A stretch of 64,000 nucleotides of DNA from Embleya sp045207785 (GTDB lineage Bacteria > Actinomycetota > Actinomycetes > Streptomycetales > Streptomycetaceae). This document shows, piece by piece, positions 27,203-35,877 of the stretch. Within the stretch, counting starts at the first letter, position 1. The number at the start of each line of letters is the position of its first letter. The position numbers and the translations under genes were made by a program. The stretch is taken from contig NZ_CP108776.1 in the NCBI RefSeq assembly GCF_045207785.1, forward strand, positions 7,192,001 to 7,256,000, in the 5' to 3' direction. Under the pieces are notes generated by a model. That model was not told the DNA's origin, did no database searches, and saw only the letters and a list, made by a program, of their open reading frames with translations.

Positions 27203-28363
27203 ATGAAACGGATCACCGGCAGCGCCCGCGCGCTGCTCGCGACCGCCGCACTACTGCTGGTCGCCGGCACGGCGAGCACGGCCTCGGCCGCGGCCGGCAC
27301 CACCCGTTGGACGAGCGAGAAACTGCCACCCGGCAACGTGAGCCTGACCGGATACGCCAAACCCGACGCCGGCACGACCTGGGCCGCCGGTTTCAGCGTC
27401 ACAGGAAGCACCATGGCACCGGTGCTCTACGCGAACGACGAACGGGACGACCGGGGTTGGATCGAGGTGCCCACCGCGCCGGGCTACACCGGGCGCGTCA
27501 ACGCGGTGGCCGCCTCCTCGACACGGGATGGTTGGCTCGTCGGCGACAAAGCCCGCAACGGCACCACGATCGCCACACAACACTGGGACGGCACCTCCTG
27601 GAGCCTGTTCGAGGCCGACGCTCCGCCCGCGGCGAGCTCCGCCGGATATCTGAGTGTGGTCGCGCGCAGCCCCACCGACGCCTGGGCCGCCGGCTGGGCC
27701 ACGATCGTGGACAGCGTCACCACGGACCCGAACGGCGAGACCACGCAGGTGACCCACCGAGAGGGCATCGTCGGACGCTGGAACGGCACCGCCTGGCAAC
27801 GGATGCCCCTGCCGCAGCCGTACCCCAGCTGGAACCTCAACGCCATCACGGTGGTGTCCGCGAACGACGTATGGGCGGTGGGCAACGGCACCAACGACAA
27901 CGACAAGCCGGTCAGCCTGCATTACGACGGCCACGTCTGGTCCGTCGTGCCCACGCCCGCGTTCACCGGCCTGTACGGCGAGCTCTACGGTGTCGTCGCG
28001 CACGGCCCGAACGACGTGTGGGCGGTGGGCCGTACCGTCCTGGACCCGAACGACGGGGGACACGCGCTGGTCATGCGGTGGAACGGCCGCGCCTGGCGCC
28101 AAGTCACCGTTCCGGCCGAAGCCGGCGCCCTGGCCGGTGCCGCGAAGGTTCCGGGCGGCATCGTCACCGTCGGCCAGAAGACAGCCTCCGACGCGGAACC
28201 GTACGGCCTGCGCATCACGGCCGGCCAAGCGTGCTCGCTCGACCTCCCGGCGCCGAGCCCGGGCGGGGCCAACTACACCTCCGCGGTGGGCGTAGACCGC
28301 GGTCGCGTCACGATCGTCGGTTCCGGCGCTCACCGGGCCCAGATCCTGACCGGACGCCTGTGA
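27203..28363 (+). CDS. Secreted beta-propeller-like protein
   Basis: 386 residues. A Sec signal peptide (basic MKRITGSARA, hydrophobic LLATAALLLVAGTAS, cleavage near ASA-AAG) is followed by repeated units with DAWAAGW, NDVWAVGN and NDVWAVGR loops, each paired with a strand such as HWDGTSWSLF, RWNGTAWQRM, HYDGHVWSVV or RWNGRAWRQV. This spacing of about 55-60 residues suggests a kelch/asp-box-like propeller of six or seven blades. No catalytic motif is visible. It follows the sigma/membrane gene pair after 160 bp and could be their target. Confidence 0.8.
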   Translation: MKRITGSARALLATAALLLVAGTASTASAAAGTTRWTSEKLPPGNVSLTGYAKPDAGTTWAAGFSVTGSTMAPVLYANDERDDRGWIEVPTAPGYTGRVNAVAASSTRDGWLVGDKARNGTTIATQHWDGTSWSLFEADAPPAASSAGYLSVVARSPTDAWAAGWATIVDSVTTDPNGETTQVTHREGIVGRWNGTAWQRMPLPQPYPSWNLNAITVVSANDVWAVGNGTNDNDKPVSLHYDGHVWSVVPTPAFTGLYGELYGVVAHGPNDVWAVGRTVLDPNDGGHALVMRWNGRAWRQVTVPAEAGALAGAAKVPGGIVTVGQKTASDAEPYGLRITAGQACSLDLPAPSPGGANYTSAVGVDRGRVTIVGSGAHRAQILTGRL

Positions 28364-28672
28364 TGTCCCCCCGAACCGCCACCCGCCCACGGACGAGCGC
28401 GGCGGTCCGGACCCGCTCAAGCATCCAGTCCCACGACGGCCTCGACCGCACCCGCGGCTGACCACGACCAGGGCACCTGGGGCCATGGCGACGGCGCTCC
28501 CACCACAGCCGTACCGGTGGGGGCGCCGTCGGCTCAGTCCTGATCCCCCTGCCGCACCCACCACGGGTCGATTCGCACCCCAGCCGCCGCCCACAACGAT
28601 CCGGCGAGGTTGGGTTCGTGCGGGGCGGGCCCGAAGCAGCCGGCCCGGTAGGGGCGCCACGGCACCTCCGCC

Positions 28673-28732
28673 GCGAAACGCGAAACGCGAAACGCGACAA
28701 GCGACAAGGGCCACACGCGACAAGGGCCACAC
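28673..28732. repeat. Compound tandem repeats in the 607-bp gap after the propeller gene
   Basis: Three units of GCGAAAC (28673-28693), two of GCGACAA (28694-28707), and two 16-bp units GCGACAAGGGCCACAC (28701-28716 and 28717-28732). The rest of 28364-28970 shows no gene or hairpin that I can support. Confidence 0.85.
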
Positions 28733-28970
28733 GCACGCGCCGGCCTCGTCAACCGCCGCTGCGCCGTCTCCGGGCCCGCCGACGTCCGCACTGCCGGTTG
28801 CCACCGTCACGGCTTCGACGTGTGCGCGGGGGACGTCAAGATGCCCTTCGCGTTCACGGTAGGAGACGGCCGCGCCGAACCGCGATCTCCGGCCCGCCGC
28901 AGCGCCGGGCCGACCCCCCGAAGGCAGTCCGCTGCTGCCATGGTGACACCGGCGACCACCGGAAGCCCTG

Positions 28971-30290
28971 TCACCCCGGGCCCGGTCGGACGGCGTGCCC
29001 GTGACGGGTCATCGACGTTCGCGGCGTGGCGAATCCGTCCACGAGGCGCTCGTAGAGTTGCTCGTCGGTCAGCGCGTCGAGGTCCTCCTCGGCGAAGGAT
29101 CCGACGTTGCCGGATTCCGGCCGGGAAGCGTGCCGCAACTGGCGCCGAACGATGTGCCGGACCAGGAAGTTGGTCTCGGCGAGGACCCGTTCCTGGTGTT
29201 CCGCATCGGACCGGTAGAAAGAGAGGTCCGGACACACCTGCACGAACTGCCAGAAAGCCGGGCGGTTCGCTGTGTCCCGGACCAGTTGCTCGACCTCCCG
29301 GACGTCGATGGCTCCGTCCGAGAGGAAGACCACCAGTACCGGCAGGCCGCCCGGGGGCGGCACATGCCGATCGAGGATGGTGCGGACCATGCCGACCGCG
29401 TCGGTGCCGCACCCGATGCCCACTGACCAGCTCAGAATGCCGCCCGGATGCACATGTGGCAGCCAGTCGGCGATTCCCGGGACGTACAACGGTGGGAGGG
29501 GCACCTGTCGATCCGCAAATGCCCAGACATCCAGTACCTCCCTGGTGTCCAGACGCGCGGCGACCGATGCCAGCCGCTCCACAGTCCGGGCAACCACGCC
29601 GTTTTTGTACAGGTCGTTCATCGAGCCGGATCCGTCCAGCACCATCACGATTCGCCCGCGGATCCCGGCGAGCCCGCGCCGGCGCAGCCAGGCCGCGACC
29701 TCACGGTCGTGCAGCGCCATCCGGCCGGCCAGGCCGGGGTCCGGCGGCACCGCGATCGGCGCGGGCTTGGCGAGTGCCGTGGGCGTGCCGAACGACGCGT
29801 GCCGGTTCAACAGGTCCGGTAAACCGCCCGGGTGACCCCGGCCCACCGCGGTCAGTCGCCACCCGCCCGCCTCCCGGTGGATCTCCGCGAGGACAAGCGC
29901 GGTCTCGGTGTCGGCCCGGGCGAGCCAGGTCGCGAACGGCGTGCTCGCGCTGTACGCGTACACAGTGAGCCCCGGGAACCGCGCAAGCGGCAGATCGCCG
30001 ATCGAGGCCACCACGACGATCCGGGCCACCGCCGCGGGCAGCGCGGACGGGGTGATCCGGATGGTCGCGGTGCTCGCGTCGGCGCCCAGGAACCACACCG
30101 CGCCCGACGCTGCGGTCGGCTCGGTGCGGCTGACGACCGCGTCCCGCTGTGCGCAGACCCGCCCGTCCGCGCCGAGCAGCAACGCGCACAGATCGACGCG
30201 CGGCATCGCCTCGGCGGCCGGCCAGGTCAGCATGAGATCGGTGATCGCGTCGGGCAGCGGCGTACTCGTGCCTGGCTCCAGAGTGCTCAT
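28971..30290 (-). CDS. TerD-like/vWA-domain protein (tellurium-resistance TerF type)
   Basis: 439 residues. The N-terminal 185 residues have the TerD beta-sandwich pattern (VDLCALLLGADGRV, AVWFLGADAS, RIVVVASIGDLPLARFPGLTVYA, GGWRLTAVGRGHPGGL). A von Willebrand A domain follows from about 215, with the MIDAS motif DGSGSM, a later Thr/Asp region (GIGCGTDAVGM) and the strand VLVVFLSDGAIDV. This is the TerF/YceC-associated layout seen in stress and phage-resistance ter operons, but no terA/B/C genes are next to it. Probably cytosolic, acting in metal or membrane stress response. Confidence 0.88.
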   Translation of the reverse strand: MSTLEPGTSTPLPDAITDLMLTWPAAEAMPRVDLCALLLGADGRVCAQRDAVVSRTEPTAASGAVWFLGADASTATIRITPSALPAAVARIVVVASIGDLPLARFPGLTVYAYSASTPFATWLARADTETALVLAEIHREAGGWRLTAVGRGHPGGLPDLLNRHASFGTPTALAKPAPIAVPPDPGLAGRMALHDREVAAWLRRRGLAGIRGRIVMVLDGSGSMNDLYKNGVVARTVERLASVAARLDTREVLDVWAFADRQVPLPPLYVPGIADWLPHVHPGGILSWSVGIGCGTDAVGMVRTILDRHVPPPGGLPVLVVFLSDGAIDVREVEQLVRDTANRPAFWQFVQVCPDLSFYRSDAEHQERVLAETNFLVRHIVRRQLRHASRPESGNVGSFAEEDLDALTDEQLYERLVDGFATPRTSMTRHGHAVRPGPG

Positions 30291-30436
30291 CCCGAAACCC
30301 TGCCGGGCCCGCGCACCCGCCGACCTGCGAGTTCACACATCTGCGGGGAACCCCTCACGGTCAAACGCGGCACCGGGCCCCAGAACACGCGAAAGGGCCC
30401 GGCGGTACCACCCCAGCCGGCGGGCGGGAGCGGTCG

Positions 30437-30637
30437 TCAGCTTGACGCGTCGTCGTTCGGAACGGATTCGATCAGCGTCGCGAATTCCTCCGGGGCGATG
30501 ATCTCGATGTTCAGGGCCTGGGCTTTGGCGCGTTTGGAGCCGGCGTTGTCGCCGGTGTCGACGAGTTGGGTGACCAGTCGGCCGCCGATGCTTTCGATGT
30601 CGCGTTGGTCGCGGCCGACCGCGTACAGGATCCCGGC
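30437..30637 (-). pseudogene. C-terminal half of a BRCT domain
   Basis: The frame reads IESIGGRLVTQLVDTGDNAGSKRAKAQAL in part, followed by IEIIAPEEFATLIES. This is the second half of a BRCT domain as in DNA ligase- or exonuclease-type proteins. The sequence upstream is Arg/Pro-rich and lacks the first strand of the domain. The gene looks 5'-truncated; the annotated frame can be opened from 30817 but that part is unlikely to be protein. Confidence 0.5.
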
Positions 30638-30933
30638 CTGCAGACCGCACGCGCGGGCCCCTGCGCGCACCGCCACAGCCGTTGAGAGGTGTCCAACTCG
30701 CCGCCGCGCTACGGGCACGCGGTCGGGAACGCGATCGGCGTCAGCCGGTCCGGTGGGCGGGTGTTGCCTTGCCGGCAGCTCCGACAGGCCCATCACACCC
30801 ACGGGTTCGCGCTCCATGGCCGCCTTTCGCGGCTCGGATTCGGAGACGTCGCCGGTCCGGTGCTGGTGTACTGGGAGCCCGCCGGTGCGCCTCCACGGTT
30901 GGGATCGGCACGGCGGGGGAATGAGGTGTCGGG

Positions 30934-32634
30934 GTGCGGCAGAGATGGAAGATCGCGGTGATGGTGCTCGCGGCGATGTTCATCGTCTCGGCGCCGTTGT
31001 GGCTGTTGGACCGGCCGGGTACAGGGCAGTTCGTGGGGGCGTCGGCTCAAGGCGCAACCGGGGCAGCGGCATTCGCGTGGGCGCTGCTTCGTGGTGGCGG
31101 ACGGTCCGGGGATCTACCGGACGGTATCGACGACGCCTTCGTGTCCCTGGAGCGGGCGGCCGCCGAGCGCGAGCGGCTCCTGGGCGCCGAGCATCCGGAC
31201 ACGTTCACCGCGTGGGCGAACCTCGTCGAGGCATACCTTCGGGTGGACCGCATCGGCGAGGCGATTCCCGTCCTGGAGCGGGTGGCCGCCGAGCGTGAGC
31301 GGGTGTTGGGCGCGGGGCATTTGGACACGCTCTCCGCGTGGACGGACCTCGCCGACTCGTACCGGCGGGTGGGCCGCCTCCGCGACGCCTTCACCCTCTT
31401 GGAGCGAGTGGCCGCCGCGCGGCTGCGGTTCTTCGGCGTGGGACACCCGGACACCCTCGCCGCGTGGACCAACCTCACCGACTCGTACCGGCTGGTGGGT
31501 CGCGACGAGGACGCCATCCGCCTCTTGGAGCGGGTGGCCGACGCACGTGAACGGTTCTTCGGCGTGGGACACCCGGACACGCTCGGAGCCTGGGAGACCA
31601 TCACCCTCTGGTATCGGCAGACGGGCCGCGTCGGCGAAGCGATTCCCATCCTGGAGCACGTCGCCGCCGAGCGCGAGCGGTTGTTCGGCGCGGGACACCC
31701 CGACACGCTGACCGCGTGGACGACCTTCATCGACGCCGTCCGGTCGACGGGCCGCGCCGGCGACGCAGTTTCCGTCCTGGAGCGGGTGGCCGTCGAGCGT
31801 GAGCAACTCCTGGGCGCGGGGCACCCGCACACGCTCACCGCGTGGCTGAACACCGCGGACACCTACCGGTGGGTCGGCCGCGGCGGTGACGCCATCCCCG
31901 TCCTGGAGCGGGTGGCCGCCGAGCGTGAGCGCATCCTGGGCTCCGAACACCCCGACATGCTCGCCGTGTGGACGAGGCTCGCCTCCTCGTACGAGGCGGC
32001 GAGCCGCTTCGACGATGCCATCCCCGTTCGCAAGCGAATGGCCGTCGAGTGTGAGCGACTTCTGGGCTCCGAACACCCCGACACACTCACCGCGCGGACG
32101 AAACTCGCCCTCTCCTACCGGGAGGCGGGGCGCTTGGACGATGCCATCCCTGTCCTGGAGGAAGTGATCGCCGACGGCGAGCGACTCTTCGGCACGGAGC
32201 ACCCGGAGACGTCCGCCGCGCGGTCGAACCTCGCCGTCTGGTACCGACAGGCCACGGGTTGTCGGGTGCGATTGGGCTTGAAGGACGATGGGGAGATCAC
32301 GGCCGGGGTGCCGGCGCGGATCGTCCTGTGGATCGACGCGGGTCCCACCCATCCCTGGGCCGCGCCCGACGCCGGACGCCCGGCCCTGCGCGTGGTGGCG
32401 ACACCGCTGAGCCGGGCGCAGGTGGACCCGGCCTCGACCGTCTACCACCACGACCAGCCGGCGGAATTCGAGTGGTTGGCCGATCGCCTCGGCGTCCACG
32501 CGCTGAGGTTCACCCTGTACGACCACGCCTCCGGTGCCGTGCTGCAGCGGGTGGAGACCGAACTGGTCGTCTCGGGCGACGCCGGACACGAACCGGCCTC
32601 GGCGCCGGCGCCGTACCACCGGGAGGGGAGATGA
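30934..32634 (+). CDS. Membrane-anchored TPR protein of the CHAT operon
   Basis: 566 residues. The N-terminus has one clear membrane helix (IAVMVLAAMFIVSAPLWLL) and a second Ala/Gly hydrophobic segment ending near residue 55. Eight full and one partial 42-residue TPR units of the kinesin-light-chain type follow, from about residue 80 to 430. Each has a GxxHPDTLxAW-like start and an AIPVLERVAAERER-like end. The last about 130 residues form a separate domain, probably a beta-sandwich (PARIVLWIDAGPTHPW, FEWLADRLGVHALRFTLYD). The stop overlaps the CHAT gene (ATGA). It is likely a sensor or scaffold. The GTG start is preceded by a weak GAGGTG. Confidence 0.85.
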   Translation: MRQRWKIAVMVLAAMFIVSAPLWLLDRPGTGQFVGASAQGATGAAAFAWALLRGGGRSGDLPDGIDDAFVSLERAAAERERLLGAEHPDTFTAWANLVEAYLRVDRIGEAIPVLERVAAERERVLGAGHLDTLSAWTDLADSYRRVGRLRDAFTLLERVAAARLRFFGVGHPDTLAAWTNLTDSYRLVGRDEDAIRLLERVADARERFFGVGHPDTLGAWETITLWYRQTGRVGEAIPILEHVAAERERLFGAGHPDTLTAWTTFIDAVRSTGRAGDAVSVLERVAVEREQLLGAGHPHTLTAWLNTADTYRWVGRGGDAIPVLERVAAERERILGSEHPDMLAVWTRLASSYEAASRFDDAIPVRKRMAVECERLLGSEHPDTLTARTKLALSYREAGRLDDAIPVLEEVIADGERLFGTEHPETSAARSNLAVWYRQATGCRVRLGLKDDGEITAGVPARIVLWIDAGPTHPWAAPDAGRPALRVVATPLSRAQVDPASTVYHHDQPAEFEWLADRLGVHALRFTLYDHASGAVLQRVETELVVSGDAGHEPASAPAPYHREGR

Positions 32635-34163
32635 CAATGCCCGCCTCTCTGCCTGTTCGCGTTGTCGACGACCCCAGCGACGGCTTCCGTCGCCTTCCGC
32701 ACCTGGAGATCGCCGAGCCGGATCTGCGGGTCAGTTTCGATGTGCTCGGAGGTGATCGGATCCGGGCCCGGATGTCGGGCCCGGCCGTGCCCGCGCTCGC
32801 GGGTGGCGAGCATCGGGCCGACCTCGCGGCCCACCCGGGCGAGGTCCGGGCCGCGGGAAGCCGGCTGTGCCGGTTGTGGGAGGAGGTCTTCGTCGACCAT
32901 CAGCCCACCGACACACGAGGCAGACCCGAGGTTGGACGCATCCGGCCCTTCGCCACGGCGGCCGACCTCGTCGCAGAGCCGGAGGAGGAGGTACGCGCGG
33001 CCGTGGACGAACTCGTGCGCGAGGGCGCGTCCGTGCTCTTCGACGTCCTGCTGGCCGGCGACGACCCACCGGTCCGGCTGTTCCGGTCCTACCTGACGAC
33101 GGCGCTCGCGCACGAGGGGCTGCGGGTGCGCTTCGATTCCCCGGACCTGCACCTGCCCTGGCCGATGCTGTGCCTGGGCCGCGCACACACGGCCGCCCCA
33201 CGCTCGACGACCGGCTCCTTGGTCGGGAAGGACTCGCCTGTCGCCCTCGTCCATGCGCGCTCCACCGCCGACGTCGCCGGCTCGGCCGGACCGGAGCCGC
33301 AGCGGGCCGTGGTGCCCATGCCGACAGACCGACCCGCAGACGCCCCTCTCGAGTTCGAATCCCGATCGGAACCCGCACCGGAACCGGCGTTGGAGGCCCT
33401 GTTCGACCTGTTCCTGGGGCACCGCCACCAGATCGAGCACACCGGCGACGCCTACCCCTGGATCCGACCCCTCGCCACCACCACAGGGTCCGCGTCCAAG
33501 GTGAGTGTCAACCACGACCCGTCCGTGGGCCCCAAGACCCGCGCTCCCGACGTGGTGAAGAAGCTCATCGCCAGGCCCGGGAGTGTCGAACGCACCACCC
33601 ACCGCGAACTCGTCCGCGACCTACGGCAACGGCACGTGAGCGACGAGTTCATGTACTTCTGGGTTCACGGCAGCTTCGAACCCGACGGCGCGTCGAGTGC
33701 CCGACTCGTCATCCGCCTGAACGACGGCAGGACCATCGACGCCGGCACGATCCGCGAGGCCCGCGCCCGCCACCGCCACGCAGGCACGTTCCGGCCCTTC
33801 ATCCTGCTCAACGCCTGCCATGGCGGCACCCCTGCCGACGCCGACCACGCCCATCTCGCCCGCGCCCTGATCGAACACGGCGCTCAAGGGGTCTTGGGCC
33901 CGACGATCCGCATGCCTCAGGCGTTTGCCGCCGAATACGCCCTCGCGTTCGTCACCCGCTATCTCCACGAAGGCGCCACCGCCGGAACTGCCGCCCGCGA
34001 CCTCGCCCGCGACTTCGCCGCGCGCTACCGCAATCCCCTGGGCCTGGCCTACGCCCTTCACTGCGGCATGGACACCCGCCTGCCACTCCCGCCGTCCGAC
34101 ACCGCGCCACCGACAGTCGACCCGCCGCCTTCGTCCCGGCCCGCAGGGAGAGAGACCCCGTGA
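32631..34163 (+). CDS. CHAT-domain (caspase-like) protease
   Basis: 510 residues. The C-terminal CHAT domain spans about 165-490 and begins with the LPWPMLCLGRA segment. The catalytic His is in FMYFWVHGSF (His346) and the catalytic Cys in FILLNACHGGTP (Cys396), the spacing and context expected for the family. DLARDFAARYRNPLGLAYALHCG ends the domain. The first 160 residues form an alpha/beta region unlike known domains to me. No membrane segment. Overlaps with both neighbours (ATGA, GTGA) make an obligate operon with the TPR protein and the hydrolase. CHAT proteases in conflict systems cleave and activate partner effectors; that role here is inference. Confidence 0.85.
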   Translation: MTMPASLPVRVVDDPSDGFRRLPHLEIAEPDLRVSFDVLGGDRIRARMSGPAVPALAGGEHRADLAAHPGEVRAAGSRLCRLWEEVFVDHQPTDTRGRPEVGRIRPFATAADLVAEPEEEVRAAVDELVREGASVLFDVLLAGDDPPVRLFRSYLTTALAHEGLRVRFDSPDLHLPWPMLCLGRAHTAAPRSTTGSLVGKDSPVALVHARSTADVAGSAGPEPQRAVVPMPTDRPADAPLEFESRSEPAPEPALEALFDLFLGHRHQIEHTGDAYPWIRPLATTTGSASKVSVNHDPSVGPKTRAPDVVKKLIARPGSVERTTHRELVRDLRQRHVSDEFMYFWVHGSFEPDGASSARLVIRLNDGRTIDAGTIREARARHRHAGTFRPFILLNACHGGTPADADHAHLARALIEHGAQGVLGPTIRMPQAFAAEYALAFVTRYLHEGATAGTAARDLARDFAARYRNPLGLAYALHCGMDTRLPLPPSDTAPPTVDPPPSSRPAGRETP

Positions 34164-35179
34164 GCGAAACCGTCGTCGTCGACCTGGACACCACGGGCTG
34201 GATCGTGGACCCCGATACCGACGCACCTGTGCCCCACCATCGCCTGCGCGACCACTTCGCCACCCACCTGTCACCTCCGGCCCACGCCACCGACGTCATC
34301 GTGTACGCCCACGGCTGGCGCACCCCACCAGCGGCCGCCATCCGTGCTGCCCGAGGCCTGCACGACCTGACCCGAGAACGCGTCCACACCGCCGGACACC
34401 TGTACCCGAACCTGGCCGAGAGCGGCTTCGAACCGTGGACGGTGGTGGTGCGTTGGCCCTCGGCGAGCCGCATCGGCACCACCGCCAACCGTCGCATCCG
34501 CGACCGTGCTCACGCCATGGGCGCCCGCGACGGCACCGGCCACGCCGCACACGTGCTGGGCGCGCTCCTGGGCTACCTCGACACCGAACGTCCCCACCCC
34601 GACGACGCCCCCGACCTCACCACCCGCGACGGCCATCGCCTGCACCTGGTCGGCCACTCCTTCGGCTGCCGCCTGCTGTGCGAGGCCGTCCAATGGGCCG
34701 CCGACACCCGCGCCGGCGACACTCTCGGCCGGACCGCCGTCCCCTACCTGCCGTCGCGTCCGTTCACCGTCGACAGCGCCCTTCTCCTGCAGATGGCCGC
34801 ACCCCACGACGCCTTCGCCCGCCTGTTCGCCAACCTGCTGCCCACCGACGATCACGACGGAGCCCCGCTGCGCGGACCCATCGTGGCCACCCACTCGCGC
34901 CACGACCGCGCGGTCGGCTTCTGGCACACCCGCGTCGAAGGCCGACCCGGCGCCGGCCGCCTCGGCATCACCGCCGCCCCGCACGACGCCTTCGCCACCC
35001 GCATGCTCCCGATCGACACCGCGTACCCGCGCGCCGCGCTGGATCACCGTTTCGTGAACCTCGACGCCACTCGCATCTTTCGCCGCGGACGCCACCTCAA
35101 CCCGGCAGGCGCCCACAGCGACCACATCCGACCCGAGACCGCCCACCTCCTCGCCGCCCTGGCCGACCACACCCGATGA
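34160..35179 (+). CDS. Alpha/beta serine hydrolase, putative effector of the CHAT operon
   Basis: 339 residues. The oxyanion strand reads VIVYAHGWRTPP (His51-Gly52), the nucleophile elbow LHLVGHSFGCRLL (Ser167), the acid candidate THSRHDRAVGFWH (Asp249), and the His candidate GAHSDHIRPE (His319 or His322). There is no signal peptide or membrane helix, so the product is probably cytosolic, close to lipase or esterase-type hydrolases. A charged segment (about 85-125) between the oxyanion strand and the elbow may be a lid. It starts with GTG inside the CHAT stop. The substrate is unknown. Coupling to a protease suggests proteolytic control. Confidence 0.82.
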   Translation: MSETVVVDLDTTGWIVDPDTDAPVPHHRLRDHFATHLSPPAHATDVIVYAHGWRTPPAAAIRAARGLHDLTRERVHTAGHLYPNLAESGFEPWTVVVRWPSASRIGTTANRRIRDRAHAMGARDGTGHAAHVLGALLGYLDTERPHPDDAPDLTTRDGHRLHLVGHSFGCRLLCEAVQWAADTRAGDTLGRTAVPYLPSRPFTVDSALLLQMAAPHDAFARLFANLLPTDDHDGAPLRGPIVATHSRHDRAVGFWHTRVEGRPGAGRLGITAAPHDAFATRMLPIDTAYPRAALDHRFVNLDATRIFRRGRHLNPAGAHSDHIRPETAHLLAALADHTR

Positions 35180-35399
35180 GAACACCGGGGCGCGTCCAGC
35201 TTGGTTCCAACTCCCAACGGGCACCGGACAGATCGCTGGGGTAGCGGCCGCGGTGTCCGGTCATGTTTTGTTGGTAGCCCCGGGTAGCAAAACGCTCTTT
35301 TGCCTTCGGGTGCAGGTAGTTCCTGGTGAGTTCGAGGCGAGCGATCTCGGAGAGTGCTACTTGAACGAGTTCACTCAGCCCGCGCGGCTCGCCCCGGAT

Positions 35400-35414
35400 T
35401 CCGCTGGGGGCGGA
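35400..35414. promoter_or_regulatory. Candidate PopR box before popR
   Basis: TCCGCTGGGGGCGGA, a 6-3-6 dyad, 40 bp before the popR ATG. The same pattern TCCGCY-N3-RGCGGA occurs twice before the clpP operon (37133-37162). It is close to the TCTGCC-N3-GGCAGA type site I recall for S. lividans PopR. Confidence 0.6.
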
Positions 35415-35454
35415 CAACTTCGAAAAGGAGGCACGGAGCGGCCTACCATCGAGC

Positions 35455-35835
35455 ATGACCGACACCTCCCCATCGCTTCCGCTCCGTGCCGACGACAACG
35501 GGCAAGGCGCCCCCGCGTCACGCCGACCGACGACCGCACCGAGTCGCGAACCGCTATGGAGGCATGTGCTCGGCGAGCAACTGCGGTCGCTTCGACACGA
35601 ACGCGGCGAGACACTCGTCGAGACATCGGGCCGCGCGGGCGTCTCGACGACGTATCTCTCCGAGATGGAACGCGGTATCAAGGAGCCGTCGAGCGAGATG
35701 ATCGCGGCAGTCGCCGGCGCGCTGGGGACGAGCCTGGTCGATCTGACGCTCGCGGTCGCCGAGAACCTGAGGAGTACCCGGCCGACGGGTCGCTCGAACA
35801 CGGTTTGCCGTGCCGCGTACGCCCTGGTGGCATGA
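35455..35835 (+). CDS. popR: XRE-family activator PopR (ClgR-like)
   Basis: 126 residues. The HTH covers about 40-95 (LGEQLRSLRHERGETLVETS, GVSTTYLSEMERGIKEPSSE) as in ClgR/PopR. The C-terminus ends CRAAYALVA, strongly like an ssrA tag ending. Streptomyces PopR is known to be unstable and degraded by ClpP through its C-terminal alanines. It is convergent with two clpP genes, the order expected of the popR-clpP3-clpP4 locus. In Streptomyces this activator turns on clpP3P4 when ClpP1P2 activity falls. A PopR-type box lies before its own gene. Confidence 0.85.
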   Translation: MTDTSPSLPLRADDNGQGAPASRRPTTAPSREPLWRHVLGEQLRSLRHERGETLVETSGRAGVSTTYLSEMERGIKEPSSEMIAAVAGALGTSLVDLTLAVAENLRSTRPTGRSNTVCRAAYALVA

Positions 35836-35877
35836 CCGTAAGGCGACCGGGAGCGCGAACGCGCCGGTCGGGGCGCG

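Noticed and set aside
33353..33362. GTTCGAATCC, like a tRNA T-loop
   Set aside because: It lies within the CHAT gene in frame (EFESRSE); no acceptor, D or anticodon stem can be folded around it.
32867..35179. A 770-codon frame that would join the CHAT region to the hydrolase
   Set aside because: The part before 34160 is the out-of-frame shadow of the CHAT gene; the GTG at 34160 overlapping the CHAT stop is the start that fits the domain.
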